Source of the DNA: Triparma columacea
Taxonomy: Eukaryota > Sar > Bolidophyceae > Parmales > Triparmaceae
Reading direction: 5' to 3'
NCBI GenBank assembly: GCA_030267965.1
Contig: BRYA01000316.1
Span: 1 to 12,938, forward strand
DNA length: 12,938 bases
Position 1 is the first letter of the stretch. Every line of letters begins with the position of its first letter. The position numbers were made by a program, and so were the translations under genes. Below are positions 1 to 8,922 of the stretch, piece after piece. The notes under the pieces are model-generated. The model saw only the letters and a list, made by a program, of their open reading frames with translations. It did not search any database and had not been told where the DNA came from.

Positions 1-931
1 AGTAACCTTAAGTGTGTCCCCATATCGACAGTAGTTATATTGATATACCTCTCTGATGGCCAAATAATTGCACAGAAACAAATGAGGACGATTTCGAACA
101 AACATGAGAGCTCTATTTTCCACATTTTGGGATGTATGCGAGCAAAATTTCAATGGGTCGCGTACGATAATAGCAAAATTTGTGTTTTTGAGGTGAGCGT
201 GGGAGTAAGGCACCCGATATTAGTTTTAAAACTGACCGAATTTGCTAAAAAGAATTCTGCACTTGAGTCCGTCACTGCATTTGCGACATCTGAATTCCTT
301 CCAATTTTTCCAACATTCTAATCATTAGGGAATCCTTTACTATTTTCCACACCCGCAATTTTTAAAAGAGAGCGCAACCCTAAACTCTGACTTAGTAGCC
401 CCCCCACCCCCCCAAAAAAAGAGTGAAGTCGATAAACATGTGAGAATTTTCTGAACAAATAAATCTGATGGATTGATGAAGGAGGAGGTGTGAGACGATC
501 TGTTCGACAAGGATCATGACAAATAAATGAAATTGAGCGTATTTTCGCCTGACTATTTCCTGCATATACGTTACCCGTGTGTGGGGGGGGATGAGTTTTG
601 CCCCCCTCTCTTCGTCCCTCACGACCTATCTTTCCGCGCCCGTGCACCCATTATTATTGGCCCACCGTCTTCCTTAACTCTAGTTCCCTAAGGTTGCGCC
701 CTTGTGCATAGCTGTGCCGTCCCGCTTGTTCAATTTTACATTCAGACCTTCCCGTTACCCCTGCATACTCTCGAACGACCCCTCCGGTTATACATATACA
801 TCTCGCCTTTTGCATAAAATTCTGATCCAGAGCAAACGGCTAAAGAAACAAAGAAATCCCCAAAGCCTCTTGCGGATCCTTCACTCCTTCGGCGGCTCAC
901 CCACTTTTCCTACCACTTCCCCAAACAACCT
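1..931. other. Upstream region with no supported gene
   Basis: I see no convincing coding region, tRNA or mobile element here. Roughly the first 560 bases are AT-rich, unlike the genes that follow. The rest is pyrimidine-rich with runs of C (about 400-416) and G (about 584-592). The open frames (for example 40-321 on + from a TTG, and 318-647 on -) have AT-rich or low-complexity codons, no recognisable motif and no good start. The last part, about 700-931, is probably the promoter and 5' UTR of the complex III gene. It has a weak TATA-like CATAAAAT near 813-820, about 110 bases before the ATG. Confidence 0.6.
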
Positions 932-2600
932 ATGTTGTCACAAACAACCCGAACAGCATCGGTGCCCGCCCGCCGGTGCCTTTCCACCCTCCTTTCCCTC
1001 AACGAGGAGTTCCCTGGTGCGTAGTAATCTCCCAAAGAGCCAGGATTGGGGGTGAAAGTGACCCCACCACGGGCATCACCGTCCTGCTCATTTCTGCCTC
1101 TGTGTTTATCGTTTTAGTCATATCATCGTCGTGGCTTGTGTATATTATACTCTTCTCCACCGAAACACACATAGCGTTATCAAATGAGACCCCCAAAGCC
1201 CAAAATCTTCTTCACAAACCTAACAATCTCCTTCCCCAACCTCTCCCCCTCGTCCCCTTCTCGCAGGCGTCCCCTCCACTTCCCCCGCCTCCAAGAGTGC
1301 TAGCAAGCCTGAGATCACTACCTTGCCTTCTGGTTTAACCATCATCACTGAGGCTAATGCTTATACCTCTACCGTCTCGTGAGTCCAAATTACCCTCCTG
1401 ATATCCCCTACCCTACTACAACCCCACGTTCCTTAACTAACCCCCAAATTCCCTCACCCTGCAGCATGACTTACCCTTCTGGATCCGCTTCCGAGCAGGC
1501 CGGAGAGTCTGGAGCAGCCCTCGCTGCCAAGCACATGGCCTTCAAGTCCTCCGCCACCTCCTCCTCCGCTCGCATCCTCTACGACCTCGAGAATGCCGGT
1601 GCATCCCCCTTCTCGTCTGTCTCCCGCTTCTCCTCCACCAACGGCTACACGTGCGCCCCCGAGCAGGCCGCCGGCCTCCTCGAGATGCTCTCCACCCCCT
1701 CTGCTTACGAGCTCTGGGACATGCGTGACGCCCGCGCGTACGCCGCCCTCGACAAGGCCGAGATGATGCAGACCCCCGAGACCGCCCTCTCGGATATCAT
1801 CTACGCCGCCGCTTACGGCGAGAAGACCGCTGCCGGAAAGTCACTCTACCAGACTGTCAGCAACGAGGGAATCATCAGCTTCATGGGAAGGGAGCTCGTC
1901 GGCGGCACCCTCGTCGCCACCGGCGTCTCCGACCACAAGGCCTTCGTCGCTGCCGCGTCTTCCGCCTTCGCCTCCTCCACCGGTGGCACCCCCTCTGCCC
2001 CCTCTGCCTTCACCAGCGGGGAGTCCCGCCTTCCCGCTGCCACTCCCTACTCCCATGTGGCCGTCGCCTTCGCCGCGGCTGACTCCAACGCTGTCAACGC
2101 GGTCGTCAAGGCCCTGCTGAATGCTGGAAGCGGAAGCAGCGTCGCTGGCTTCACCGCCGAAGGCCTTGTTGGAGCTTACGGAAGCAGGTGAGAATGGAAA
2201 GGACGAAAGAAAGTGACGGTGGAGAAAAAAGCCATCACGATAAAGCCGTCGCTTGTTAACACAGCCCCTCCCGCAACTCGCTTCGCTCACCGCTAACAGC
2301 CTCGCCGGTGACGCCGCTGCTCTCTCCGAGGACATCATGAAGTCCATCTCCTCTGCCTCCTCCGGAAACCTTGACTCTGCCAAGGCCGTCGCCAAGGGTG
2401 ATGTCGTCTTTGGCATGGAGGGATCCTCCGCCGCTCTTGCTTCAGGCCTCGCCGCCAACTGCGGAATGGGACCCGGGGACATCGCCGCGGCCATCGATAA
2501 GGTGTCGGTCGCTGACGTCAAGAAGGTGCTTAGTGGAAAGCCTGCCGTGGCCGCAGTTGGAGACCTTTCCATGGTGCCCTACAGTCGGGACTTGGTGTAA
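932..2600 (+). CDS. QCR2: Mitochondrial cytochrome bc1 complex core protein 2 (M16-like, inactive)
   Basis: Four exons join in frame: 932-1016, 1267-1378, 1465-2187 and 2300-2600 (1221 nt, 406 aa). The ATG at 932 opens a basic, Ser/Thr-rich N-terminus (MLSQTTRTASVPARRCLS), a typical mitochondrial presequence; this decides the start. Residues 45-66 (EITTLPSGLTIITEANAYTS) are the conserved opening of M16-family peptidases and complex III core proteins. The HxxEH zinc site of active processing peptidase beta is replaced by LAAKH (85-89), so metal-dependent proteolysis is not expected. The glycine-rich loop of alpha-MPP is absent, and the sequence around 251-268 (GESRLPAATPYSHVAVAF) fits core protein 2. 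Its expected role is structural, on the matrix side of complex III in the inner membrane. It is very rich in Ala and Ser. Intron 3 (2188-2299) carries the palindromic intron motif. MPP-alpha is the main alternative but is less likely. Confidence 0.85.
2188..2299 (+). repeat. Intron 3 of the core protein 2 gene with introner-like 3' motif
   Basis: This is a 112-bp phase-2 intron after AG, with donor GTGAGA and acceptor TAACAG. Bases 2277-2290 read CTCGCTTCGCTCAC. The 37-base stretch starting TAACACA at 2257 matches the corresponding part of RAD50 intron 4 (from 7457) at 28 of 37 positions without gaps, by my hand alignment. That exceeds what branch-site and pyrimidine-tract similarity would give. 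Only the acceptor at 2299 keeps the frame; the earlier CACAG at 2264 does not. Confidence 0.6.
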
Positions 2601-2763
2601 AAAGTAGACAAGAGAACAACTTGAGGAACTGAAGTGTCAGAGTGAGGGGGGGAGGAGGCGGGGGAATTTAACCCACGATGCAAAGGTCAAAGATCTTTCA
2701 TTCATAAAACCACAGCCTTATTTCCCCTTTATGCAAACAGCTCTTCACCCGATCCAACCCAAC
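2601..2763. other. Convergent 3' spacer between core protein 2 and ISCU genes
   Basis: The two stop codons face each other across 163 bases, so both 3' UTRs and polyadenylation sites must lie here or overlap. It contains a G-rich stretch around 2645-2665. I see no canonical AATAAA on either strand and no further gene. Confidence 0.6.
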
Positions 2764-3683
2764 TTAAGCCTGCGCCTGCGCCTTCTCCTTCGCGGCGTCC
2801 TGCTTCTGCTTGTAGTCGAAGACCGCCGCATGGATGGCGTCCTCCGCTAGCATTGAGCAGTGGAGCTTGACCGGCGGCAGCTTGAGGTGCGCTGCAATGT
2901 CAGTATTCTTAATGGCCAAAACCTGCCATGAGCAAAGAGAGGGAGTGAAGCGACGACCAAATGGGCGTTAGCAATGAGACACGCCGCGCACTCAATAATC
3001 CTTTCTGCGGCTCGCTTCGCTCCCGCTTCGCTCCGCTCCCGCTTCGCTCCTCCTGCCGCTCGTTTCTCCTCTCCTCTCCACCTCACCTCCTCCACAGTCT
3101 TCCCCTTGATCCACTCAGTCGCGACGGAGCTGCTAGCGATGGCACTGCCGCATCCGAAGGTCTTGAATTTGGTGTCCGTAATCACACCGTCGTCGTCCAC
3201 CTCGATCTGAAGCTTCATAACATCGCCACAGGCAGGGGCCCCGACCAAACCTGTACCCACAGTGTCCTTCTTCTTATCGAGGGTCCCGACATTTCGGGGG
3301 TTCTCGTAGTGCTCGACAATATTGTCGTGATACATCCGGAGGGGGTTCTGGGAAGGGCGGGAGAGGAAAGATTGGGTAAGGAAGAGTCAGTCAGTGCGGT
3401 GGAAGAAGGAGGTGAAGTGCTTTTGGGGACAATTTGGAAGGATTTTGTCTCATTCTATGGTTGAGTATGCAAGTACTCCCATTATAATCATACCAATTGT
3501 GTCAGCAGACCTTTAAGGGGGATGAAATCAGAAGCAGAAGGGGGGCCTTGGGAATTGCGGAAGGGAGCCAGAAAATGTCTTAACACGCCACCATAGTCAT
3601 AAAAACCTGACCTCCATGAGACTTACCCTAGGCATGGCCCGGGAGATACCCGTGCTTGATCGTAAAGCGATTCTTGAGAGCAT
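2764..3683 (-). CDS. ISCU: Mitochondrial iron-sulfur cluster assembly scaffold ISCU
   Basis: Three exons on the minus strand, all joined in phase 0: 3683-3627, 3347-3087 and 2922-2764 (158 aa). The short first exon encodes a presequence, MLSRIALRSSTGISRAMPR, followed by donor GTAAGT. A single-exon reading would wrongly start at the Met at 3335 (residue 24), where homologues carry an internal residue before YH. The body is highly conserved: YHDNIVEHYENPRNVG, GLVGAPACGDVMKLQI with Cys59 and Asp61, FKTFGCGSAIASSS with Cys85, and the LPPVK chaperone-binding motif (121-125) followed by His127 and Cys128. These are the known cluster ligands and the HSP70 recognition site. The protein receives sulfur from the cysteine desulfurase and builds [2Fe-2S] clusters in the matrix. 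The length is normal, and the C-terminal tail is rich in Lys, Ala and Gln. It is convergent with the complex III gene and divergent from RAD50. Confidence 0.95.
2923..3086 (-). repeat. Intron 2 of ISCU with tandem CGCTTCGCTC motifs and inverted arms
   Basis: This 164-bp phase-0 intron contains, on the plus strand, three CGCTTCGCTC-like units between 3009 and 3050. Bases 2941-2954 (GGGAGTGAAGCGAC) are complementary to 3011-3024 (CTCGCTTCGCTCCC) at 12 of 14 positions, so the intron RNA can form a stem. The gene runs on the minus strand, so the motif is antisense relative to its orientation in the core protein 2 and RAD50 introns. Confidence 0.55.
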
Positions 3684-3878
3684 TTCAACTTTTTGTGGGA
3701 CCAAAAAACCAAAGTTACATTTCGGCCTAACCCGGCTTTATAAGAGCGCGCAGAGTCCTAATTTGTTTCCCCAAGCAATACTAAGCGCACATCTATTGTT
3801 TACCACTTATCTAGTTCCCACTGCCCCCCACACAACCCCCCAACACACACCACTGCCGCCGACGTTCCCTAAATCCCA
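3684..3878. promoter_or_regulatory. Bidirectional upstream region of ISCU (-) and RAD50 (+)
   Basis: Only 195 bases separate the two start codons, so this stretch probably drives both genes. A TATA-like CTTTATAAG lies at 3736-3744. On the minus strand it reads CTTATAAAG with TATAAA at 3742-3737, 54 bases before the ISCU ATG. On the plus strand it lies about 135 bases before the RAD50 ATG. The part nearest RAD50 is C- and CA-rich. The role is inferred from position and base content only. Confidence 0.5.
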
Positions 3879-6800
3879 ATGGCAAGCCTCCAGAAGCTTT
3901 CGATTCGTGGTGTTCGCTCGTTCTCTCCAGAAGATGATGAACAAGTTATAGAGGTGAGTGGTCGTGAATTCCTTCGTTTCCTCTTATAGGGATACTTCAC
4001 CCCATTCCCCCCCCCCCAGTCCCCCCGAGTTCCATTCCTCCCCTCTCCTCACCCTCCCCTCGCCCGCAGTTTTACTCCCCCCTCACGATCATCGTTGGTG
4101 CCAACGGTTGTGGAAAGACCACGATCATCGAGTCCCTGAAGTATGCAGTTACAGGAGCTCTTCCCCCTGGAGTGAGGAGCGGCCAGTCCTTCATTCATGA
4201 CCCCCGCTCCATCAACCAGTCCTCGGTCAAGGCAAGCATCAAGCTGAGGTTCACCAATAAAGCTGGCCGCACGATGGTCGTGATCAGGTCCATGGAGGTT
4301 ACGCAGAAAAAGACTACCCTGACCTTCAAGGCTCTTGACGGTGTTCTGCGCTCGACTTCCTCTACTGGCGAGAAGGTGTCCCTCTCCCACAAGTGCTCAG
4401 AGCTAGACAGGCAAATCCCCGAACTCATCGGAGTCTCCAAGCCCATCCTCGAGCACGTCGTCTTCTGTCACCAGGAGGATTCCTCTTGGCCCCTCCAAGA
4501 GGGCGCTGTCTTGAAGAAGCGTTTCGATGAGATTTTTGACTCCACCCGCTACGCTAAGGCGCTCGAGGCCATTCGTAAATCCAAGACTGAGTATACGGCG
4601 CTCAAGAACAAGATCAACGCCGATCTCGAGGGGCTGAAAGCTCACAAGCACGCTGCTGATGCCCTCTTGAACGACCTCGACGAGACTGAGGACAAGCTCA
4701 AGAACCTCGATGAAAAGAAGGAAGCCTATAATGACCAGATAGAGAGCGAGGAGGGCAAGAAGAAGGTCTTCGAGGAGACGCTCCAGGGCGTGTCCGACCT
4801 TGGCGACCAGCTCCATCAAAGAAAGAAGGCCCTGGAGCAGGCGAACGAGATCGCGAGGACGCTCCAGGGGATGCTGGAGGAGGAGCTCGTCGACGAGGAC
4901 GAGGACACCTTAAGGCAGATGTTGTCGGAGTTCGACGACAAGGTCGGGGGGATGGAAGGGTCCTTCAAGGAGAAGTTGGAGAATTTCGAGAAGCTCAAGA
5001 AGACCCTCGCGGACCTCCAAAGCGATCGTATCGACTTGTGCTCGCGACGCGGGACTTTGAACGCTGCTGCAGAACAGAATCAGATGGCTTTGGTGCAGCG
5101 CGATTCGCTCATTACTGCCCTGGCGCAAAAGCATGAGGTCGCCCTACCTTCTGGTGCCACCGATGCCTCCTCTCTCAACCCGAACCAGCTCAAGGTCGCC
5201 TTGGCATCACTAAAGTCCAAAGAGACGGAGTTCTCCGCGAGGCTCTCGGAGCTGAAGAAGTCTCACCAGCTTGCTGACGATGATGTGCAGACTAGACTTG
5301 GGGCTCTACTTGCGGAGTCTAAACATATCGAGACCTCCCTGTCCGCAAACGCGGCCAAGACTCGCGAGCTCAACAACTCCCTCACTGCTGTGGCTACTCA
5401 ATCGCAGTCAGACCGCCGCATCTCCAAGGCTGAGGTTGATGATTGCGTCCGTGAGGCGGAGCAGCTCGCTGAGGAGAGGGATAAGTTGTCTGGGAATACC
5501 CGCCTCGGCGTCATCCCCAAGGACATCAAGGAGAACGAGAAAAAAGTTCACGCGATCCAGCTAACGATGGAGGAGCTCGAAGAGGCTCTCGAACAGCTCC
5601 GCCAATGTTCTGACGAGGAGAATGCCGTCACAATCCTCGATAAGCAGGTCCAGCAAGAGGTCTTCAGGCTCTCAGAGTCCTGCAAGGACCTTCAGCACCG
5701 TTATCCCAACTTTTCTGACGATCTCAGCGGCATTTCCGCTACTGATCTTCCCACCTTGGAGAGCGCCGCGTTGGCGGTCTCCGACAGGGCGGCCAGTATT
5801 GAGCAAGACCTCTCTTCCAGGAGGGAGTCTCACGCGGCCAAGGAAAGAGAGGTCACGCAGAAGGCCACCCTCCTGAAGCATAACGGGTCAAAGATCACCG
5901 ACCTCTCTACCCGCATCGCTGACCTCCGTGCTGCCGGCTCGTCCCACGCCAAGGTCATCGCTGTCGCCAAGAGCGTCAGGGAAGAAGAGCTCAGCACCAT
6001 AGGTGACTCTGTCATACCTGAGGATCTTGAGAGTGTTGATGTGGAGGCTCTCCTCGGCTCTCTCCAGGATTGCCTGAAAGCTATCGACATTGGGATGGAG
6101 CTTTTCAGCCCTGAAAGCGTGAAGAAGTTCATCAAGAGGTTGAAAAAACTCGTAAAGGTGGTGGACGACGAAGGGGCAGTTCAGGGGGCGAAGTGTCCGT
6201 GCTGTCACAACGATTTCGGAGGTGGGTCTGAGGGACATAAGGCTGACGAATACCATGCTATGCTTGAGAATTTTGCTACCCTGGGATCCGCGGAGAGTCC
6301 CCTCATCAAAGTCCCCAACGAAGCCGATAAGGCCAAGAAGCAGCAGTTCGAGGAGAATATCGCGACAATAACTTCGTCGTTGGGCGACTGGAGCGAGCTC
6401 AAGAGACTCGAGAAGGAGTTGAGCGACCTGAAGAAGGTCGTCGAGACTGATAAGACCAAGGTTGGTAGCTTCAAGACTGAGGCCGAGGCTTTGAAGAGAG
6501 AGGTGAGAATAGGCGAGAAGTGAAAGAGCACCGGAAGGTACCTTATAGTATCCACTTACGCAACCCTTGACGTGCTCGTCGCAGATTGAGACAGTTGACG
6601 CGAAACTTGTCGACGTCGAAAGGGTCAAGGTGGAGGTGCTGAAGCTCCGCGATACCGGGACGAGGATCAAGGACAAGCAGTCGGAGGTGGAGCAAAAGAA
6701 GTCGTCGTTGGCTGCTTTCGCTCCGTCGTCCGAGGGCAAGACTCTGCGACAGGTTGAGAAAGAGATCAAGGAGGGGTCCTTGGAGAAAGACGAGCTCATG

Positions 6801-8429
6801 AGGGCTACCCAAGATCTTAACAAGGAGATGGCACACATCAACCGCAACCTGCAGGTTGCCACCACGAGAGCGAGCCAGGCTGAAAAGGTGGCTAATGAGA
6901 AGAGGGCTCTTTACGCTCAATACGGCGAAAACGAGACGAAGAGGGTGGCGATGAGGGAGGAGCTCGCCAAATGCAATGAAATCGAGCGGGAGCTTAGCGA
7001 GAAGGAGGCCCCCGTGAGGCAGAAGCTCCAAGAAGTTGAGGCTGAGAAGACGCGTATGAGGGAGGCTAGCGGGAGGAAGGAGGAGGAGCTCTCTGAAGAG
7101 GCTGCGGCTTACTCAAGGAGGTAAGAGCTTGAGCGAGGAGCGTTGAAGTTACTGACGATAAGTGAACGCGAGAGTATCTACATTCACATTAAGTCTAACT
7201 CTTGTCGCGATTCGCTTCGCTTCGCTCATCGCACTTTCAGCCTCGCTGAGGTTCACTCTTACCATGCTAAGATGGAGCAGTTCAAGGAGGGTGGGATGAT
7301 GAAGGAGCTTGATGACTTGAACGCCGAGATAGCCCAGGCTGAGAAAAAGATTGCAGAAGTGGAGGACGAAGTGAAGATGAAGGAGCCGGAGATAGCCGAG
7401 GAGAGGTGAGGATGGCGTCGAAGTGCTCATTTTTACGACCTTAAGCTCCTGTACACTAACACAACCCTCTCCGCGGCTCGCTTATCTCGCCGCAGGAGTA
7501 AGATGGGGGACAGGAGCCGCCAGAAGAAGATTCTCGCCGACAACATTTCCTTCAGGGAGTCGATGGCCAAAGTCGCAGTTATCGAGGAGGAGGTCAAGGA
7601 GATCGACGCCGAGATCGGCAAGTTCGAGGGGCAGAGGGAGGCCGAGGAGGGATACGAAATCAGTATAAATCGGATCGAGGAACTGAACACCAAGAAGCAC
7701 CGCCTCGACGGAAAGGTTGCGGCGCTGACGGATCAGGCGCAGCAGCTCAAGGGAAAGCTCAACAGCAGCACATACAAGGGCGTCGAAGAGAGGTACCGGC
7801 AGTGCATGATCTCGTTCGAGACCACCAAAATTGCTGTCACTGACCTCGACAAGTACTTCCAGGCGGTCGACAAGGCCCTCCTCCGTTACCACTCCCTCAA
7901 GATCGGGGACATCAACAAGATCATCAAGGAGCTGTGGTCCCTCACTTACAAGGGCGCAGACATCACCAACATCAAGATCGAGTCAGGCTCAGACTCCAAG
8001 GCGAAGCGCTCCTACAACTACAGGGTCGTCATGTCCAAGGGCGGCACGGAGATGGACATGAGGGGAAGGTGCTCCGCGGGTCAGAGGGTTCTCGCCTCCA
8101 TCGTCATCAGACTCGCCCTGGCTGAGACGTTCTGCATTAGCTGCGGTGTCCTAGCCCTCGACGAACCCACCACCAACCTCGACCACGAGAACAAGCGCGG
8201 TCTCTCCATGGCGTTAGCCCAGATAATAGCGAACAGGAGCGGGCAGCACAACTTCCAGATCCTGGCGATCACGCACGACGAGGACTTCTGCGATATGCTC
8301 AAGAATGAACTGGCGAGCGTGGGGGGGAACTTCAGCATGCCGGACTCGTACTTTTACGTGCATAGGGAGGAGGGGGCGGACGCGAAACACTACAGTAAGA
8401 TCGACAAGGTCAGCTGGGATGAACTGTAG
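3879..8429 (+). CDS. RAD50: DNA double-strand break repair protein RAD50
   Basis: Five exons join in frame: 3879-3953, 4070-6502, 6585-7120, 7241-7405 and 7496-8429 (4143 nt, 1380 aa; human RAD50 is about 1312). RAD50 is the ABC-type ATPase of the MRE11-RAD50 complex, which binds, tethers and processes DNA ends in the nucleus. The N-terminus MASLQKLSIRGVRSF leads into Walker A GANGCGKTT (35-43) and the Q-loop FCHQEDSSWPL with Gln160. Long coiled-coil arms rich in Glu, Lys and Leu flank the zinc hook KCPCC (CxxC at Cys734 and Cys737). The C-terminal half has the ABC signature RCSAGQR (Cys1262 to Gln1266), Walker B LALDE (Asp1292, Glu1293), the D-loop TTNLD and the switch His1330 in ITHDED. Every catalytic element is intact. 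The tail after the switch His is short. Introns 3 and 4 fall in the second coiled-coil arm and carry the repeated motif. Intron 1 holds an 11-C run directly before a decoy AG (4007-4019). Confidence 0.97.
7121..7240 (+). repeat. RAD50 intron 3 with introner-like motif
   Basis: This 120-bp phase-2 intron has donor GTAAGA and acceptor CTTTCAG. Near its 3' end, 7213-7227 reads CGCTTCGCTTCGCTC. Near its 5' end, 7131-7142 (GAGCGAGGAGCG) is approximately complementary, with a small gap, so the two intron ends can pair. The exon after it starts CCTCGCTG, much like the CCTCGCCG after core protein 2 intron 3. Confidence 0.5.
7406..7495 (+). repeat. RAD50 intron 4 with introner-like motif
   Basis: This 90-bp phase-2 intron has donor GTGAGG and acceptor CCGCAG at 7495. 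Its 3' part from 7455 onward contains ACTAACACAACCC and then GGCTCGCTTATCTCGCCGC. It matches core protein 2 intron 3 at 28 of 37 gap-free positions. It also matches the plus strand of the intron at 9873-9971 at 26 of 33 positions. The acceptor at 7495, not the AG at 7498, keeps the RAD50 frame. Confidence 0.6.
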
Positions 8430-8526
8430 GTAAGGATGGGGGGAAGGGATGGACGGAAGAAAGAGAGGGAATTGGGGGGGAGGGGGGGGGAGCGAAAAGG
8501 GGGTGTAGTAAACACGCGGTATTGTA
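8430..8526. other. G-rich convergent spacer after RAD50
   Basis: These 97 bases separate the RAD50 stop from the stop of the small minus-strand gene. They contain G runs at 8438-8443, 8474-8480, 8482-8490 and 8499-8503 on the RAD50 sense strand. Such a pattern could fold as a G-quadruplex in the 3' UTR RNA. There is no canonical AATAAA. Confidence 0.5.
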
Positions 8527-8889
8527 CTATGAAAACATTTGTTCGTTTGTTCGTTTTTTGGTGTCATCAAGTATAACTTCCCCCTTTCGTTTAGTCTTGT
8601 ATTTGTCAATGAAGTCCCTCTCCTTGCTAAGCCAGGGCGCAAACTCATATGTTGATTCCTTGAAGGCGGCGTCAATCTCGTAACCGTGGACGCCGGCTAG
8701 CGCAAGGGTCTCGTTGAAGTCTTGTAAACCCAAGAGAGATGAGGCATCGGAGGGAGGAAGAGTCTCTTTGGTGGATGAGGAGGACTTTGGGGATGAAGGA
8801 GATGGAATAGAGATGCCGTAAACCTTCAACGGCTGTATGGCCGGTGTGGGCATGTCTTGAGGGTTTGGTCTGGGGTCACTCTCTTGCAT
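8527..8889 (-). CDS. Small hypothetical protein, 120 aa
   Basis: This is a single uninterrupted frame from ATG 8889 to TAG 8527. I do not recognise the product. The N-terminal half is low complexity (Pro/Ser-rich, with SSPKSSSSTK around residues 33-42). The C-terminal half looks like an ordered charged segment: about 53-77 holds LGLQDFNETLALAGVHGYE, and about 80-103 holds STYEFAPWLSKERDFIDKY and then a Lys/Arg-rich stretch. There is no membrane segment or clear signal peptide. Codon use is mixed and not out of line with the neighbours. The ATG lies only 33 bases from the ATG of the divergent gene at 8923. The frame could be chance, but its length in a clean gap between RAD50 and the next gene and its non-repetitive C-terminal half favour a real gene. 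Confidence 0.5.
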   Translation of the reverse strand: MQESDPRPNPQDMPTPAIQPLKVYGISIPSPSSPKSSSSTKETLPPSDASSLLGLQDFNETLALAGVHGYEIDAAFKESTYEFAPWLSKERDFIDKYKTKRKGEVILDDTKKRTNEQMFS

Positions 8890-8922
8890 ATTTTCTCCTC
8901 AATTTCTCCTCCATTTCTCCTA

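Noticed and set aside
40..321. Plus-strand open frame of 93 codons at the window start
   Set aside because: It starts at TTG, uses AT-rich codons unlike the real genes, and shows no motif.
2262..2264. Alternative acceptor CAG in core protein 2 intron 3
   Set aside because: It puts exon 4 out of frame; the acceptor at 2299 restores the conserved C-terminal sequence.
1841..2572. Antisense open frame of 243 codons over the complex III gene
   Set aside because: It mirrors C-ending codons of the real gene, passes through intron 3, and encodes Gly/Arg/Ser low-complexity sequence.
3009..3050. CRISPR-like tandem repeat
   Set aside because: The units are about 14 to 16 bases without unique spacers, and lie in a spliceosomal intron of a eukaryotic gene.
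5888..6865. Long antisense open frame (325 codons) within RAD50
   Set aside because: It runs opposite to exon 2 of an intact RAD50 and crosses an intron; its Leu/Ser-rich content is the mirror of Glu/Lys coiled-coil codons.
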